Of a stretch of DNA of 64,000 nucleotides, positions 23,976 to 36,700 are shown piece by piece; within the stretch, counting starts at the first letter, position 1, and each line of letters opens with the position of its first letter. The stretch spans positions 7,788,001-7,852,000 of the forward strand of contig JAJFZO010000094.1 in NCBI GenBank assembly GCA_021397835.1. The letters are read 5' to 3'. The notes below the pieces were generated by a model. That model saw only the letters and a list, made by a program, of their open reading frames with translations, ran no database searches and was not told the origin of the DNA. The stretch is from Moringa oleifera. Lineage: Eukaryota; Streptophyta; Magnoliopsida; Brassicales; Moringaceae. Made by a program: the position numbers and the translations under genes.

Positions 23976-25389
23976 GACTTGAGAAAGCTAAAGTTGAAAT
24001 CCTTGTTGTATTAATTTGAGAAGGCTTGAAAGAGATGTTGTAGTTTTCAGCTTTGAAAGATATTGGTATTTAAAGGAGTTTGAGAAAAGGTTTTCAAAAA
24101 GGAATTTGTGTTATACATAGCAGGTTTAAAAATTTTAATTTTGATACTAAATTCAGTTCTAAATTTGTTTAGATTTTGGATATATGTTTATCTAAGTATT
24201 CCTAGTTTAGATGAATGCTGAGTATGCATACACATGTCTTGCTCTTATCCTTCATTTCCCATTTTGAGTTATGTATTTATGTAAAGAAATTTGTAACCAA
24301 TCAAGATGAAGATGTATTAGATTACGCTATCTACCATAAAGTCACATTGTTAAAAATATCTCATCAAAAACTTGAAAATAATATCAATATTTAATATATG
24401 ATTTAATATATTTAATTTATTATTATTTAATTAATCATTTGATTAATATCAAGGTTCTATATGATATTAACATTTTTATGTAAAAAATTTAAATATAAGT
24501 TATTAGTTAGATAAAAATTTTGTGATATAAATACATTGAACTTAAATTAAATATTATTAAACAAATGCTCATTTAACACAAAATAATGTTAAATTTGAAG
24601 TTAAAAGATTAGAAATGCTCTTTAACTTAATATAAAATAACACTTTCTCTTTTCTATAACATGTGGTGGCTTGCAATACATATAATCTTTAATTTATTTT
24701 GTTGTACTACGAAGCAGCATTTTATTGACATGATTTTTACTTATGTTTATATTTTGAAAAAAGTTGGAAAACACTCTAATTATAATAAATTTGAATTTAA
24801 ATTATAATTTTTTATTGTTGTGTAAATTATAAAAACAATTATTTTTTCCTATTCAAAATATAAATGTAGATCGCATCAATAATTTTTACTTATGTTTATA
24901 ACAAAGCTTTGGCATACTCTAATTATAATAAAATAAATATTATAATTATAATTTTCTTATTGCTATGATAAATTATAAAAAAAATAATTTCTTTTTTCTA
25001 TTGAAAATATTAATGTAGATTAAATCAACAAAAAAGTTATCTTATTACATGATTATTTTCTCTATTCCTAGATCGCTACTAATGATTTATGGAGATAGTT
25101 TTTTGTGTAGGAGGATGTATTCATCCAAAAAAGTGATTCAACGATGATATCTAAGCAACATTAGTCAATCGGCTTAGTATTTTTCTTGTGAGAGAAATTA
25201 TTCTCAAAATTTTATGAATGACGGAAAAAGGAACTTAATTTTTAAGTTTGGATATTAAAATTATGAACATTACCAAACTATTAAATATGAGAAGTAACTT
25301 TATGATAAGGATTAAAGTAACCTCTTAATGTAATTTAAAGAAAGTAAATGATCATGCTTTTTTATTTATTTTATTTTATATTACATTAA

Positions 25390-26447
25390 TGAATTTTAAG
25401 ATTTTATTTTTTCAAAAGTAATAACAACCAAAGTAATATAAAATAAATAGAAGTAAAAAAATTGAAAATGCAAGAACAGTGTGGTGCCCTTGGAAGGTGT
25501 AGGCAGTAACTGACCTGCGACAGGTCCCCGCTATACTTAATTAATTTATTTGTCATCACTTATTTTTTCATCTTCTATCTTTGTTATTATGAATATTATT
25601 TTTATTTATTTACTTATTTGTTATTATATATTTTTTTTGTTTTTTTTTCATACATATATCCCATTTAAAAAAAAAATTGTTTATCTACTTTTATTTTATT
25701 TTTATTCATATTTTTATTTACCTTGTCTATTGATACATGCAATATGTTAATATTTTTATATTTAATTATTTATGGGTACACACACAACTTTTTCTATTTT
25801 CATGGTGAATACATGAAAAATCATGTAAAAAAAAATTAGATAGTATGTAGAAATAATATGCAAAAATAATAAAAAAATGTAATGTAGTAAAAAATAGATG
25901 AAATTTAGTATATGTCAAAAAATAAAAAATAAAAAAATAGTGATTATGAGTAAAGTAGTAATTGCTCCTGTAGAAGGAAAAAAGAAAAAATAACAAAATG
26001 GGAGGAAGGTTAGTACGGAAAAACGTTTGCTTTGTTTGCTTAAAGAACGAAAAGAGTAAAAAAAAAAAAGAGAGCAAAGATTGATGATTTTAGGATGCTA
26101 TGGTTATTTTAAAATGATAATAAATTAAAGATTCTTGACACTATGAAATTATTAAGTAAATTAGGTTTTTTTATTTAATTAATTTTAATTATATTTTTAA
26201 AGAAGATGAAATTATTTTATTTTTAAAAAAATAATTCAAGAGAAATAATTTCATATTTTTTAAAAAAAAATATTTTAAAAGTAAAAATATAGATTTCAAG
26301 TTTTATGAAAAGAATAAAAAAAATAACAGAAATTTTTTTATATTTTAAATATAAAAACTGTTTTTTAAAAAATAAAAATATATATTTAAAGTTTTTCGAA
26401 AGTATGAAAAAATCAACCAAAAAAAAAAAAGAGATTTATAGATAGGA
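25390..26447. other. AT-rich low-complexity spacer in the array
   Basis: Apart from a short GC-rich island at about 25480-25530 ('ctgacctgcgacaggtcccc'), this is A/T homopolymer-rich DNA with no recognisable gene. The long open frames are produced by the skewed composition. Confidence 0.6.
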
Positions 26448-26690
26448 TAACTAGTCTTTTATGGAGGCATAAAGAGCTTTAAAGAAGAGACTAACATAAA
26501 ACTGATAAAATTGCAACAAGTCTCCCTTCAACTCTCCAAGATGCTTTTTGATAGCATTAACAATTGCCTCAAAGCATCCCCCATCACTTTTTGATGAATT
26601 AAAAACAAGCTTTAGAGGCAATTGGTGTCTGTGCATAGGAAACCAAAACCAATGCTATTATATATGCATACAACAGGGAACAATATCTTT
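26448..26690 (-). pseudogene. Prolamin-like pseudogene, array copy 5
   Basis: The last copy lacks the start of the signal peptide. It carries the same CAA-to-TAA stop after the first cysteine as copy 3, and has lost roughly the 'NSINGLANNCWAIIFPNQP' section, with it one cysteine. The motifs 'GCFEAIVNAIKKHLGELKGD' and 'FKALYA' remain recognisable. Confidence 0.86.
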
Positions 26691-26699
26691 ACTTTATGT

Positions 26700-29123
26700 A
26701 ATATAATTAAGTATTTTATATGATTTTTACTTATTTTTATTAAAAAAATGTTGGCATCCTCAACTATAACAAGATAAATAATAATTTTAAATTTGATTTG
26801 TATTATTGCTATGATAAATTATAAAAATAATTAGTTTTCCTATTTACAAATATTAATGTAGATAAATCAATAAAAATATTATTTTATTGCATGATCCTTT
26901 TTTTTTTTTTACCTTTTAATATAAAACTCCACTAACTATAGTGTAAAAAAATAAAATAAACATATTCATATGGTCATGAAAAACTAACCCCTACTACACG
27001 AAGAACAAATATTTTTAATGTTTTGTTGAAGAATTTCAACTTCTAATTAATGTCACGTGCAACTCTTTGGTCGGACCGAATCAAAGTCAACCGACACAAG
27101 AGGCTCAACCCATCTACCCATTATGATCCTAACAAAATTTTTCAACAAACCCATGAGTAGTAGAAGTAGACTTTCGTTAAAAAATAAAAAATTATTACGT
27201 GGTTTTCAATAATTATTAAATTCAATCCTTATCAAGTAATTATATTATTATTTTTACTATTTATTATAGATTATTTACTTATGTGTATGATAATAAAATG
27301 TTACATAAATCATATAATTAATTATGTGAATTAATTATTATTAAATCACTAAAGGACCCAACAAAATCCCTCTTGTGGCATAATCTTAGTTTTGAATTTC
27401 AAAGTACACATAGATAGGGCTTATTATGAGGCTGACGGTGGAAGGCGTACTCTTTGAAATTGCTTGGGCCCACTGGAGACTTTGTAAATGGGCTCCACAT
27501 GGGCCTTTTTAAAATCACCGACAGGAGCCCTCTTTTCGGCTTTTACATGGAGAGGATTAGGTTATTGAATGTCAAAAGTAGGATGGAAGCTTCCAATATT
27601 GTAATAAATGCATTCCCAAATTTGACCAAAAATGTAAATTCAAAATTAAAAATATCAAACATCTGATATATAAATAAAATAAATAGATATTTTTATTTTT
27701 CTTTTCTTGACGTAATAATTTTTTTAAAATATATATATTTATAAAAAATAACACCCATAGAATATTCTGATTTTATTTATAAGATATTTACCTTTTTGCT
27801 TAACTGCTTATTCATTTTTATGTAAATGAAGTTAGATTTGGTTGTCATTCAAGAGAAAAAAAAAACAAACATTTTGATTGAAATGTTTTGTGACTTTGAG
27901 TGCGAGATGAATTGAGTGTTATAGACACCGGGAAAGAAGATAGAATGGATGCATGGAAGAACAAAAGAGCATGGTGGGCCTGTGGTTGATGACTAACGAG
28001 CTTCATTTTCATTGACTAACTCAAAAGTTCTGAAACGTTAAGAGAGTCTGTCGGTGTAGATACGTCAAAAACTTGAAGCCTGCCTACCCGGAAATAGGGA
28101 TTGGTCAACCTTCTGACGTTAGCCCAGAATTGGACGCAGTTTTTGCACCCGAAATTCACTCATTAAAGCAGCCACGGGATCTTTGAAACGCAAAGCCAAT
28201 GACTACAGAAAAACTTTGAACGGAAAATGTTTGAAAAACTTCATGCTGTTAATAATTGCTTATATTCCTTCAGGAAAAGGAAAGCGATTGCTGCTGTGAG
28301 GAAGAAGTGTTCTGACAGTGCTATTAATCTGATTAAATTATAGGAAGAATGCAGCACAAGAATATTAAAAAAATTTAGTGTAAAATGATTGCGAAGTGTG
28401 TGATATGACAAATGCAATAGTCCTTAAGAAGTAGGTTTATCTTTGTTACGTCTCCATATGGCATTTAGATTCTCTTTCTCTTTCTTTCTCTCACTTGCCC
28501 TTTGATGATTTTTTTATCTGTCTTAAAAAAAAAAAGATAAAGAAAAAACTACTGTTGCTGATAGGGACTGATTTCCTTCCGCGGCTTTATCTGCAGATCC
28601 ACCGAGCAGAGAGAGAGAGAGAGAGAGAGAGATGCATTTCTATACGCGGAGAAGAAAAAAAGGCTTTTAACTGATCTCTCCCGAACAATCCCCAAATCCA
28701 CCACCATCCCATTTCTGTATCTGGGTGCTTCAGTTTCAGTGTCAGCTTTCAATCCCTCCTTTGTTGCTGCTGTCTTGATATATTCTCCTTTCCTATTCTA
28801 TAACATTTAGTCACTTAGCTCTTCACAGTGCTTTGTTGGGTCAATTTCGATTTTTTAATTCCTGGGTTGTTGGTAGGTGTCTCAAGAACATGTGGGGCTT
28901 TATCCTTTGCCTCCCATTTATGGGCAGTTCTTGATTGCTTTGGATCGGCAAAGCGTGATTTTAGGGATGGGTCTTTGTTTGGGAACCCCTCTCGTTTGCA
29001 TAATAGAGAGCATCATATCATTTTCCATGTTTTTTTAGCTTGACCGAGCTTACCACTTTACTTCAAATGTTTTTAGTCAATAGATAGATGCTTGTAGTTG
29101 ATTTCTTGTTCTAGAGAGCAAAA
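26700..29123. other. Spacer and promoter/5' UTR of the Raf-like kinase
   Basis: From 26700 to about 28500 I see no gene. The distal part is array-like AT DNA and the proximal part is ordinary intergenic sequence. A probable 5' UTR with a GA microsatellite (about 28607-28633) and an intron precedes the kinase start at 29124. Confidence 0.5.
28607..28633. repeat. (GA)n microsatellite in the kinase leader
   Basis: About 12 GA repeats lie in the presumed 5' UTR or promoter, a common position for GAGA-type elements in plant genes. Confidence 0.85.
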
Positions 29124-31905
29124 ATGGGATCTGGAAATGGGTTCTTCTCTGTTGAAGAGTTCAATTTGGATGCAAAATGGCTGATCGATCCTAAGCAACT
29201 TTTTGTTGGGCCGAAGATTGGAGAAGGTGCTCATGCTAAAGTGTATGAGGGAAAGTAAGTCAATTTTGGATTCTAACTCTTTCACCTCAATGATTCACCT
29301 TGTAACATGGTCTTTTAAGCATCTTATCTATTCTTGATTAATGTAGAGGAAACTGTTTGTTTAGATTTCCAAAACTAAGCTGTCACTTCTATTTTTCTGG
29401 TCTGGAACTTCTCTGCAAATACTAAAGATTCAGTGTTTTGGTTATTGCCTAGGAGGTACCAGTAACTGTTGTATTATGTGGCTCTTTATAAATTGCCTCG
29501 GTTACTTGTTTAAACCATTTGATGGTTGGTGTTTATCCATGGAATTGCTATCCCATTACTTAATTGATGGTTTTCCTCCCTCTTCAGATATAAGAATCAA
29601 ACTGTTGCTGTGAAAGTTGTTCATAAAGGGGAAACACCAGAAGAGATTGCTAAGAGGGAAAAGAGGTTTGCAAGAGAGGTTGCCATGTTATCTAGAGTTC
29701 AACACAAAAATTTAGTGAAGGTTGTTTGACTGGCAAACCATCAGTAACTTTTCAGTTTTATACTTAGGATATCATTTTTTTTTTCGACATGATAGTTGGC
29801 ATCAAATGTTATGCAAAAAGCATTTAGTGACAAGCTCATTCTGTGCTGCCAGTTTATTGGAGCTTGTAAGGAACCTGTCATGGTGATAGTAACTGAGCTC
29901 CTGTTGGGTGGAACTTTGCGAAAATACTTGTTGAACTTGCGGCCGAGGCGCTTGGACATGCCTGTGGCAGTTGGGTTTGCACTTGATATTGCACGCGCAA
30001 TGGAATGCTTACACTCCCATGGGATAATCCATCGTGACCTTAAACCTGGTATGATTCTATCACTGCTGATGTTCACTTGCAAGTAGCATTTTGTAAGAAG
30101 TTGTCAAAATTTACAGCCCTGTCTCAGTTATATTACCTGTCTGTGGTCTTGCATTCTTGGGGCTTGGTTTAGTTTCATGTTTGATTACTGTTTACTGAGT
30201 ACTTAGTTGTTGGTAAAATAATGGGTTTAACATGGTGGGGACCTTCCTTAGCTCTGTCATCTACTGCTTGGACTTGCATTGGAAGTCACTGAAGCAATTC
30301 CTTTGCTGTCAGCTAGTTCTTGTATCTCCTACTGCTGCTGGATCTCATCTCTTTTTATTCTGTCAGTATTTACTTATAAAGGCCTACTGGCACTTCTGAA
30401 ACCCGAGAGGAATAAAGTGAGGCCTAAGAGAAAGAGTCAAAAAGTTCAATGACTATTTCACCAACTCTAGAGACAAACGTTCTCTTACGATGAGTTCTGA
30501 TATCTGCTGCCAGAAGGGTGGCAGATAAGAAAGTTCTGACATCCCCACCATGTCAGAATGTTGAGGATCTTTCTGACTGGACTGACATTAGATGCCTGAT
30601 TGGTCTCATAATTCCTCTTTTCTGTTAAATTCAGTTGATAATGAACATGGTCACATGGAAAGACCAAATTATACTGCACTGTGTGTTCTACTGTTTGAAT
30701 TTGAATTTGGTTTTGAATATATAAGATTGTAAATGCAGCTAAAAGTAAAAGCAAATTGGTCTAACCAGTTTACAGTGAAAAGTATCTGCCCTTCTTTTAA
30801 CATGCTGGATTAAGCACAACTCAGGCAACTGTGTTTGTATTCCTTGCAGAGAACTTGATATTAACTGAGGACAACAGAACAGTTAAACTAGCAGATTTTG
30901 GTTTAGCTAGGGAAGAGACATTGACAGAGATGATGACTGCTGAAACAGGAACATACCGTTGGATGGCCCCAGAGGTATTTTTCTGAAAAATCAGAAATTT
31001 CAAGATCCATATATTCGGGGCTTTTTGTATTGCTGTACTTATTGATCACCTTCCTATTTGGTGACAGCTCTATAGCACGGTCACGCTGAGACGAGGAGAC
31101 AAGAAGCATTACAACCATAAGGTGGATGCCTACAGCTTCGCAATTGTATTATGGGAGCTCATCCACAATAAGTTGCCTTTTGAAGGCATGTCGAACCTAC
31201 AAGCAGCATATGCAGCTGCCTTCAAGGTAATCATGCACAGCCTTCTCTTAGATTTTTGAGATCGGATGGTTTTTCTGAGGGTTTGCTCATTTCTGCATGC
31301 CTTGCCATGGGAACTGTTCAATATTGGAACAGTGATCGACCTTTTCATTCCCTGCTGTCATCGGCTTCATGGCCGAAGTTGCTTACTAACATCATCATCC
31401 ACATTGATTAGAATTGGATGAAGCTTTGTTGTCTTGAAGATTTCATGATTTGGGTGTGGCCCATCTGATAATTTGATGTGAAGGGGCTATTTAGGGATCA
31501 GTGATATCATGGAGGCCCGCCACCCCTCACCTCCTCTTTTTGGTAGCCATAGAATCATTGTCTCTGAGATATATGTTTTGTCTTTTTCAGAACATGAGGC
31601 CCAGTGCTGACAACCTCCCAGAGGATTTGGCCTTGATTGTGACTTCGTGTTGGAAAGAGGATCCAAATGATCGACCCAACTTCACACAGATTATACAGAT
31701 GCTCATGCGCTACCTCTCTACCATTTCCCCACCAGAGCCTGTCCTTCCTCCTCGGATTTTTGGTTCTGAGAATGCTGTTTTCCCACCAGAGTCTCCTGGT
31801 ACGAGTTCATTAATGGCTGTCAGAGATCGCTCAGAGGAAACCCCAAAAACCAACACAGAAGACAAGCCAAGAGGTTTTTTCTTCTGTTTTAACCAGTGTT
31901 ATTAA
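29124..31905 (+). CDS. ATN1-like: Raf-like MAPKKK-family Ser/Thr (dual-specificity-like) kinase, ATN1 type
   Basis: Six exons (29124-29254, 29588-29720, 29853-30048, 30850-30974, 31068-31226, 31591-31905) give 352 residues, the size of Arabidopsis ATN1 and At5g40540. The kinase domain is complete: glycine loop '[12 protein letters not shown]' at 32-43, ATP-binding Lys53 in 'VAVKVV', catalytic 'HRDLKPEN' at 148-155 (Asp150), 'DFG' at 169-171, and 'GTYRWMAPE'. It is predicted active and cytosolic or membrane-attached. The substrate is unknown; group C Raf-like kinases act in stress and stomatal signalling. The protein ends '[10 protein letters not shown]', with two cysteines that could be S-acylated. 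ATG 29124 is in good context (AAAATGGG). Confidence 0.95.
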
Positions 31906-32661
31906 TCAAACTCCAAAGGCACAATTTAGTCTTGGAAGTGTCCCAGTATACCTTTTGCAGAAAAAGAATAAAACTATGACTGCAAATGTTACAATATACA
32001 TCTCAGTGAGGAAGCACCATATCGATGTATTTCAGGTTAGGTTAGTTCAGGAGCTGTAGTAAGCTACCCAGACTGATATGTCTTGTAACTTTTCACCAGT
32101 TCATCGTTAATTGTAGTCTGCTCTAGCTAACATGAACCTGTAGAATTGTGGAGGTGGGGTTGCTGTGATGTTATTTGTTGACTGGTTCATCCAAAGGCTT
32201 CAACTCCCGCATTTATGCATAAATCTCCGTTAGCCTGTTGAATGTAAATGACATCTACTTGCTTCTAGGAATCCTCCTGTTTCGAAGTGGCTGAGCCATG
32301 CATGTGTAGCTCCTGGCTGAGACATGCCCTCTTCCTGGATTCATGTCCTGGGAACATCTTTCACTTTTCTTGTTTTTCCTCGGGAATTTATTTGACCCAT
32401 CGCGCTCCTCCGCCAAAAGCAAAATAAAGCGAACAGTATGGGGGGGGAGATGGGTTCAGAGATTGGCCAAAACGGAGATTTACATGTCCTAGAAAATAAC
32501 AAAGAGGGGCGTTAATGAAGAATCTGCTTATGTTGACAATTTTGAGCTTAGTAATATAAAATACAAGACCACCTGTTCAAAGCCAGATCTTCTTTCCATT
32601 AAAAAGGTGGATTCAGGGAGGCCCAGGAGTCAAGGCCTTGACAAAAGTAAAAGGAATACAC

Positions 32662-32665
32662 AAAA
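32662..32665 (-). terminator. Pol III terminator of tRNA-Asp
   Basis: On the minus strand TTTT follows the discriminator base at once, enough for RNA polymerase III termination. Confidence 0.7.
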
Positions 32666-32737
32666 CGCCGTTGCCGGGGATCGAACCCGGGTCACCCGCG
32701 TGACAGGCGGGAATACTCACCACTATACCATAACGAC
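32666..32737 (-). tRNA. tRNA-Asp (anticodon GTC)
   Basis: The 72 bases read GTCGTTATGGTATAGTGGTG at the 5' end and carry the anticodon loop 'CTGTCAC', the T-arm 'GGTTCGATCCCC' and a 3' discriminator G. The internal A and B boxes are intact, and a CAA motif typical of plant tRNA genes lies just upstream (CAACAAA). There is no intron. Two differences from the usual plant tRNA-Asp (G7 to A, A9 to G) leave an A7-C66 mismatch at the base of the acceptor stem, so efficiency may be reduced. Confidence 0.93.
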
Positions 32738-33726
32738 TTTGTTGCTCTTTTTACTTATCTTATTTTAATTTATCTTTATAATGTAGAACTATTCAATATT
32801 TTGAAAATAATCTATTTAAAAAGTGGAGGAAATATAAAAGAATTTTATTTTAATCAAAATTTTCAATTGAAATTTTTATTTTTCTTAATAATTATACAAA
32901 TGAAATATTGATTTAATTCAATTTGATATTAAAGTATTTAAAATAAAAATTTTACACTATCACTTTTTAACTTAAATTTTTTACATATCTAATAAAAATT
33001 TAAGTTATCATTGGAAAAAATTTTAATTTTTATATTAAACATATTTTTTAAAATTTAAATAATAATTTAGATATTTTATATTTAAAAAATTTTTAAATAA
33101 AAATTTATTGCACAAAATTTGATTTTTTTACATATTTATATATAAATAATTATTTAATAAATTTTAAATGATTTATTAATTAATATCTGTTCTCTCTTTT
33201 GTTACCACCGCGTCAGAAACAGTAATCTGAGTTTCTATTTTAAAATCTCAAGGGTAAAAAAAACAGAAAAAACGGAAAAAGATTGCAGTGTTTGAAGTGC
33301 TGGCCAAAATTTCCTTCTTTTAGCTTGGGGAGCAAGATATTATGTCCCCACCTATGTCCCTTAATATTACGGTTATGACACTGAACTCGGTTTTCGAAGC
33401 TGCCCAGCGCTCCACATTCTTTGCCAGGTCTAGCTTCGTGTCCGAACCCTGTAGCTTCAGACTCAGGTTTGGTCAACGGTAGGCCTTCAGAAACCTGGCT
33501 CGGACCTCGTTTCTCTTAGATCCCTTGTCCGCATTTCAGGTTCGGTTCGTAACGGCTCCATAGCTATGTTTTCCCGCTCATAAGCACTCTCTCTCTCTCT
33601 CTCTCTTTCTTCGCAGTTCATTTAACTTAGTTCAGCGGAGAAACGGCGAAGCTTAATAGCTTAACTAGCACACTACTCCTCTCCCTCTCTCTCTGTTTCT
33701 CTCTCTCTCTCTCGGTGTTCAAGTTC
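32738..33726 (+). promoter_or_regulatory. Promoter and 5' UTR of the SOG1-like NAC gene (source copy of the duplicated segment)
   Basis: An AT-rich distal part is followed by a GC-rich block (33290-33550) and a leader with CT microsatellites at about 33587-33607 and 33677-33713. The start exon follows at 33727. The same sequence, less the CT repeats, occurs at 21322-22346. No gene is recognised inside; an antisense open frame exists but lacks a supported start. Confidence 0.6.
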
Positions 33727-36700
33727 ATGGCAAGGTAATCGGAAGTTAATCATTGAGTTACGAGCTAATTTGGATCATCCATTATAGACTATTTAGCTTG
33801 CGTAAGGTTTTTACTTTCGTCAGTTATACACTTGTTTGGGTAAGAGGTGCCATTGATGGTGATAGATCGTCCATGTGACAATGGGGTAGTAATACTTCTT
33901 CATCCTGTATTCTGTCTTTCTTCTTTTTTATGTTTTGGGCAAATTTGTGTTTGTGGTCAAAAGAGTTTTTTTTTTTAATATATATATTTTTTCTGGGTTC
34001 CAGTGTGCATTTGATAAAGCTCATGTTTTTGTTTTGGTTATGGGATATATGAAGAGAACTTTCTCTGACTTAGAGTACAGTGGTCACTTTTATTTGGAGA
34101 AGGGGGTTTCTTGCTAGAATTTCTATTTTGCGGAGTTACCTAGTGAGGGAAAGATGGGGGTAGGAGGGAATGGTATATTTGGTTCTGGGGTTGGGGTTTC
34201 ATAAATGGAAAATTTCTCATAAAAGATAGTTTTTTATCCATTTTGTGTATATTTTGTGGAAATCTGAATGCAGAGTTTTATTTTTTTTCCCACTGCAAAG
34301 TGCTCTTTGTGGACTTGCACTATTGGGTGATTGGTGCTGGAGTTCTTCATAGCTTAGGATTGCATTCTAGTATTATAAGAATGTATTGGATGATTGTGAT
34401 TGCAAGAGACTTATAATAGGTAGAAGACACTCCAAATGAAAGAAATCATGAGGTTCTATTTAAATTGCTGGAATTCTCCTGTATTGTTTAAATAAAATGA
34501 TGGGAGAAGGTTTACTGTGCAAAGCAGTCGGTGAAAGCCAGTTGGAAATGTTTCGTGTGGATGAATGGATATATTACGTTCTTCATTCTTCTACTTTCTC
34601 TTCTGTTTTATCTTTGTCCTTATAACATGGTTGGATTATTTTCTTTAGTTTCCAAAGTTATTTCCGCTGGTGACATATCTTACTTGTTGAATGTATGACT
34701 TGATATGTGCCAAAGGCGTTTCTAATCATCTATGTGTTAATTGATATCTGGCTGTTGTCATTTGAAATTGCTTTGTGAAGTTTCCTCGGTAACATACTAT
34801 GTTGGAGTGCCTGTCAGATACTGGCTGTTGTCATTTGAAATTGCTTTGTGAAGTTTCCTCGGTAACATACTATGTTGGAGTGCCTGTCACGTTTGCTGCA
34901 TAATCTGATTTCTTCTGCAATGCATTATAATGAGTTGCTTGTTTTAATAGCTCATGCATGTTTTTGTCCTTCTTGCATGGTCTGAATGTCAACTGTTGCA
35001 TGCATTTTCGATGTTTTTCTTTTTTTTTTCGTTGTTTTGTAGCACTGATTCATTTGCAGTTGAACTTTGAACTTATAGTCATATCTGCAGGGCTTGGCTT
35101 ATTGATGGTCGAGCACTGGCAAGGAAAGTGACAAATGCCTCTCAATCTTTGGCTCATCAAATCAAAGATGGTGGAGCAAATCGTGAATGCCCTAACTGCC
35201 ACTGTGTTATTGATAATAGTGATGTAAGTTAGATTTTCAGTTTCTCTTACTGAATTTCTCTGATAGAATGCATGATTTCATTTGTTCTCATTGTGACAGC
35301 AATCAAAGAGTCCTCAAACTTTTTTTTAGTGATTTTCTATTTTTACTAAACAAAGTAAGTTCATGGTTTTACTATTTTTGGTAGTATCACTTCTCAATCA
35401 TTCTTGCAACCTCTCATGGTTTTTCTTTTAGATACATGTTCTTTTATAGAAATTTGCTTGTACATATGTTATATTGACTGTTCGTAGAATTTTTTTGTTG
35501 TATGTCTTTGCCATTATTCATGTCTCCTCTGAACTTTCTTCCATGCAGGTTTCCCCTGAATGGCCTGGTCTTCCTGCTGGTGTAAAGTTCGATCCTTCTG
35601 ATGTAGAGCTCTTAGAACATTTAGCTGCAAAATGTGGGGTTGGGAACTCAAAACCCCACATGTTTCTGGAGGAGTTTATTCCCACACTTGAAGGGGACCA
35701 AGGCATCTATTACACTCACCCAGAAAATCTCCCTGGTGAGGAACTCCTAACACTCGCATGCCTATTTGTTTTCTTTCCTAATCTTTCCCATTGTAGCTTG
35801 TTGACTGCTCTATACACAGTGAAATCAATGAACCCAAATAATTTGAGTCTTTGAAGGAGAGATCACATCCTCTACCATTTGAATAGGAAGGGGGATCTGT
35901 GCCATTCTGTTGCCTGAAAGAGGAGTGCTGATGCTCTCCATATACTCAAGTCCATGAATGCCTTAGATGCTGCTTGCCATTCTGCTTACTCAAATGGAAA
36001 TTCCATTGTTTTTGGTTTTATGAGCTGATTCATCTTTATGAAGGTATCTAATTCTGATTACCATGTCTGTATTTGTTTCAGGTGCTAAAAAAGATGGGAG
36101 TAGCATGCATTTCTTTCACAGAACAGTTAATGCTTATGCCACAGGACAGCGGAAGCGCCGCAAGATCCATAGTGAACACAGTTTCAGTGAGGAGCATGTC
36201 CGCTGGCACAAGACAGGTAAGACCAAACCTGTCATGGAAAATGGGGTTCAGAAGGGCTGTAAGAAGATCATGGTTCTGTATAAAAGTTCAAAGAAAGGGT
36301 GCAAGCCCGAGAAGTCTAGTTGGGTAATGCATCAATACCATCTGGGAACTGAAGAGGAAGAGAAGGAGGGGGAATATGTGGTCTCCAGGGTTTTCTACCA
36401 ACGGCAGAAGCAAACTGACAAAAATGATGGCATTCTAAATGAAGATCCTGACAACACGGCTCTCAAAAGCGGTCCAAGGACCCCAAAACCAAATCCTCCT
36501 AATCCACCTAGGCCAGGGACATCTGTGGTGTGTGATGATGTCCTTGATGATGCCAAGCCTCAGTCATCTATCCAGGTAGATTGTCAGTTTTATTATATTT
36601 CATTTTTTTCAAGTAATAATTGTCAAAGCATGATCACTTTTATGTACAATGCACATGCTGGAAGTGGTAGAACATAGTAATTTTTTGGATTTGTATTGAT

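Larger units (their letters stand above)
12340..27000. repeat. Degenerate tandem array of prolamin-like gene units
   Basis: Besides the five gene copies, flanking sequence recurs. Relatives of 'gagagaaattaatctcaa...aaaagtaacttagtttttaag' appear near 12350, 17010, 19985, 22890 and 25190. The 'gttgcccattaa..agaagcacaatg' block appears near 12880, 17540, 20450 and 23410. The 'gatgaagatgtattagatta' block follows the genes near 16140, 21265 and 24310. Gene starts lie at 15814, 18078, 20941 and 23975, with a remnant near 26690, giving spacings of about 2.3-3.0 kb. Interruptions are a copia fragment, a CACTA-like end and a transplanted tRNA/promoter segment. Outside the listed genes I see only AT-rich DNA. 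Confidence 0.85.

Noticed and set aside
25480..25530. GC-rich hairpin-like island considered as a tRNA or small RNA
   Set aside because: It has no A/B boxes or tRNA arms; only a short imperfect inverted repeat, with no further support.
25550..26420. Several long open frames (Phe/Tyr-rich peptides) in the array spacer
   Set aside because: They consist of AT-rich low-complexity codons and show no conserved motif.
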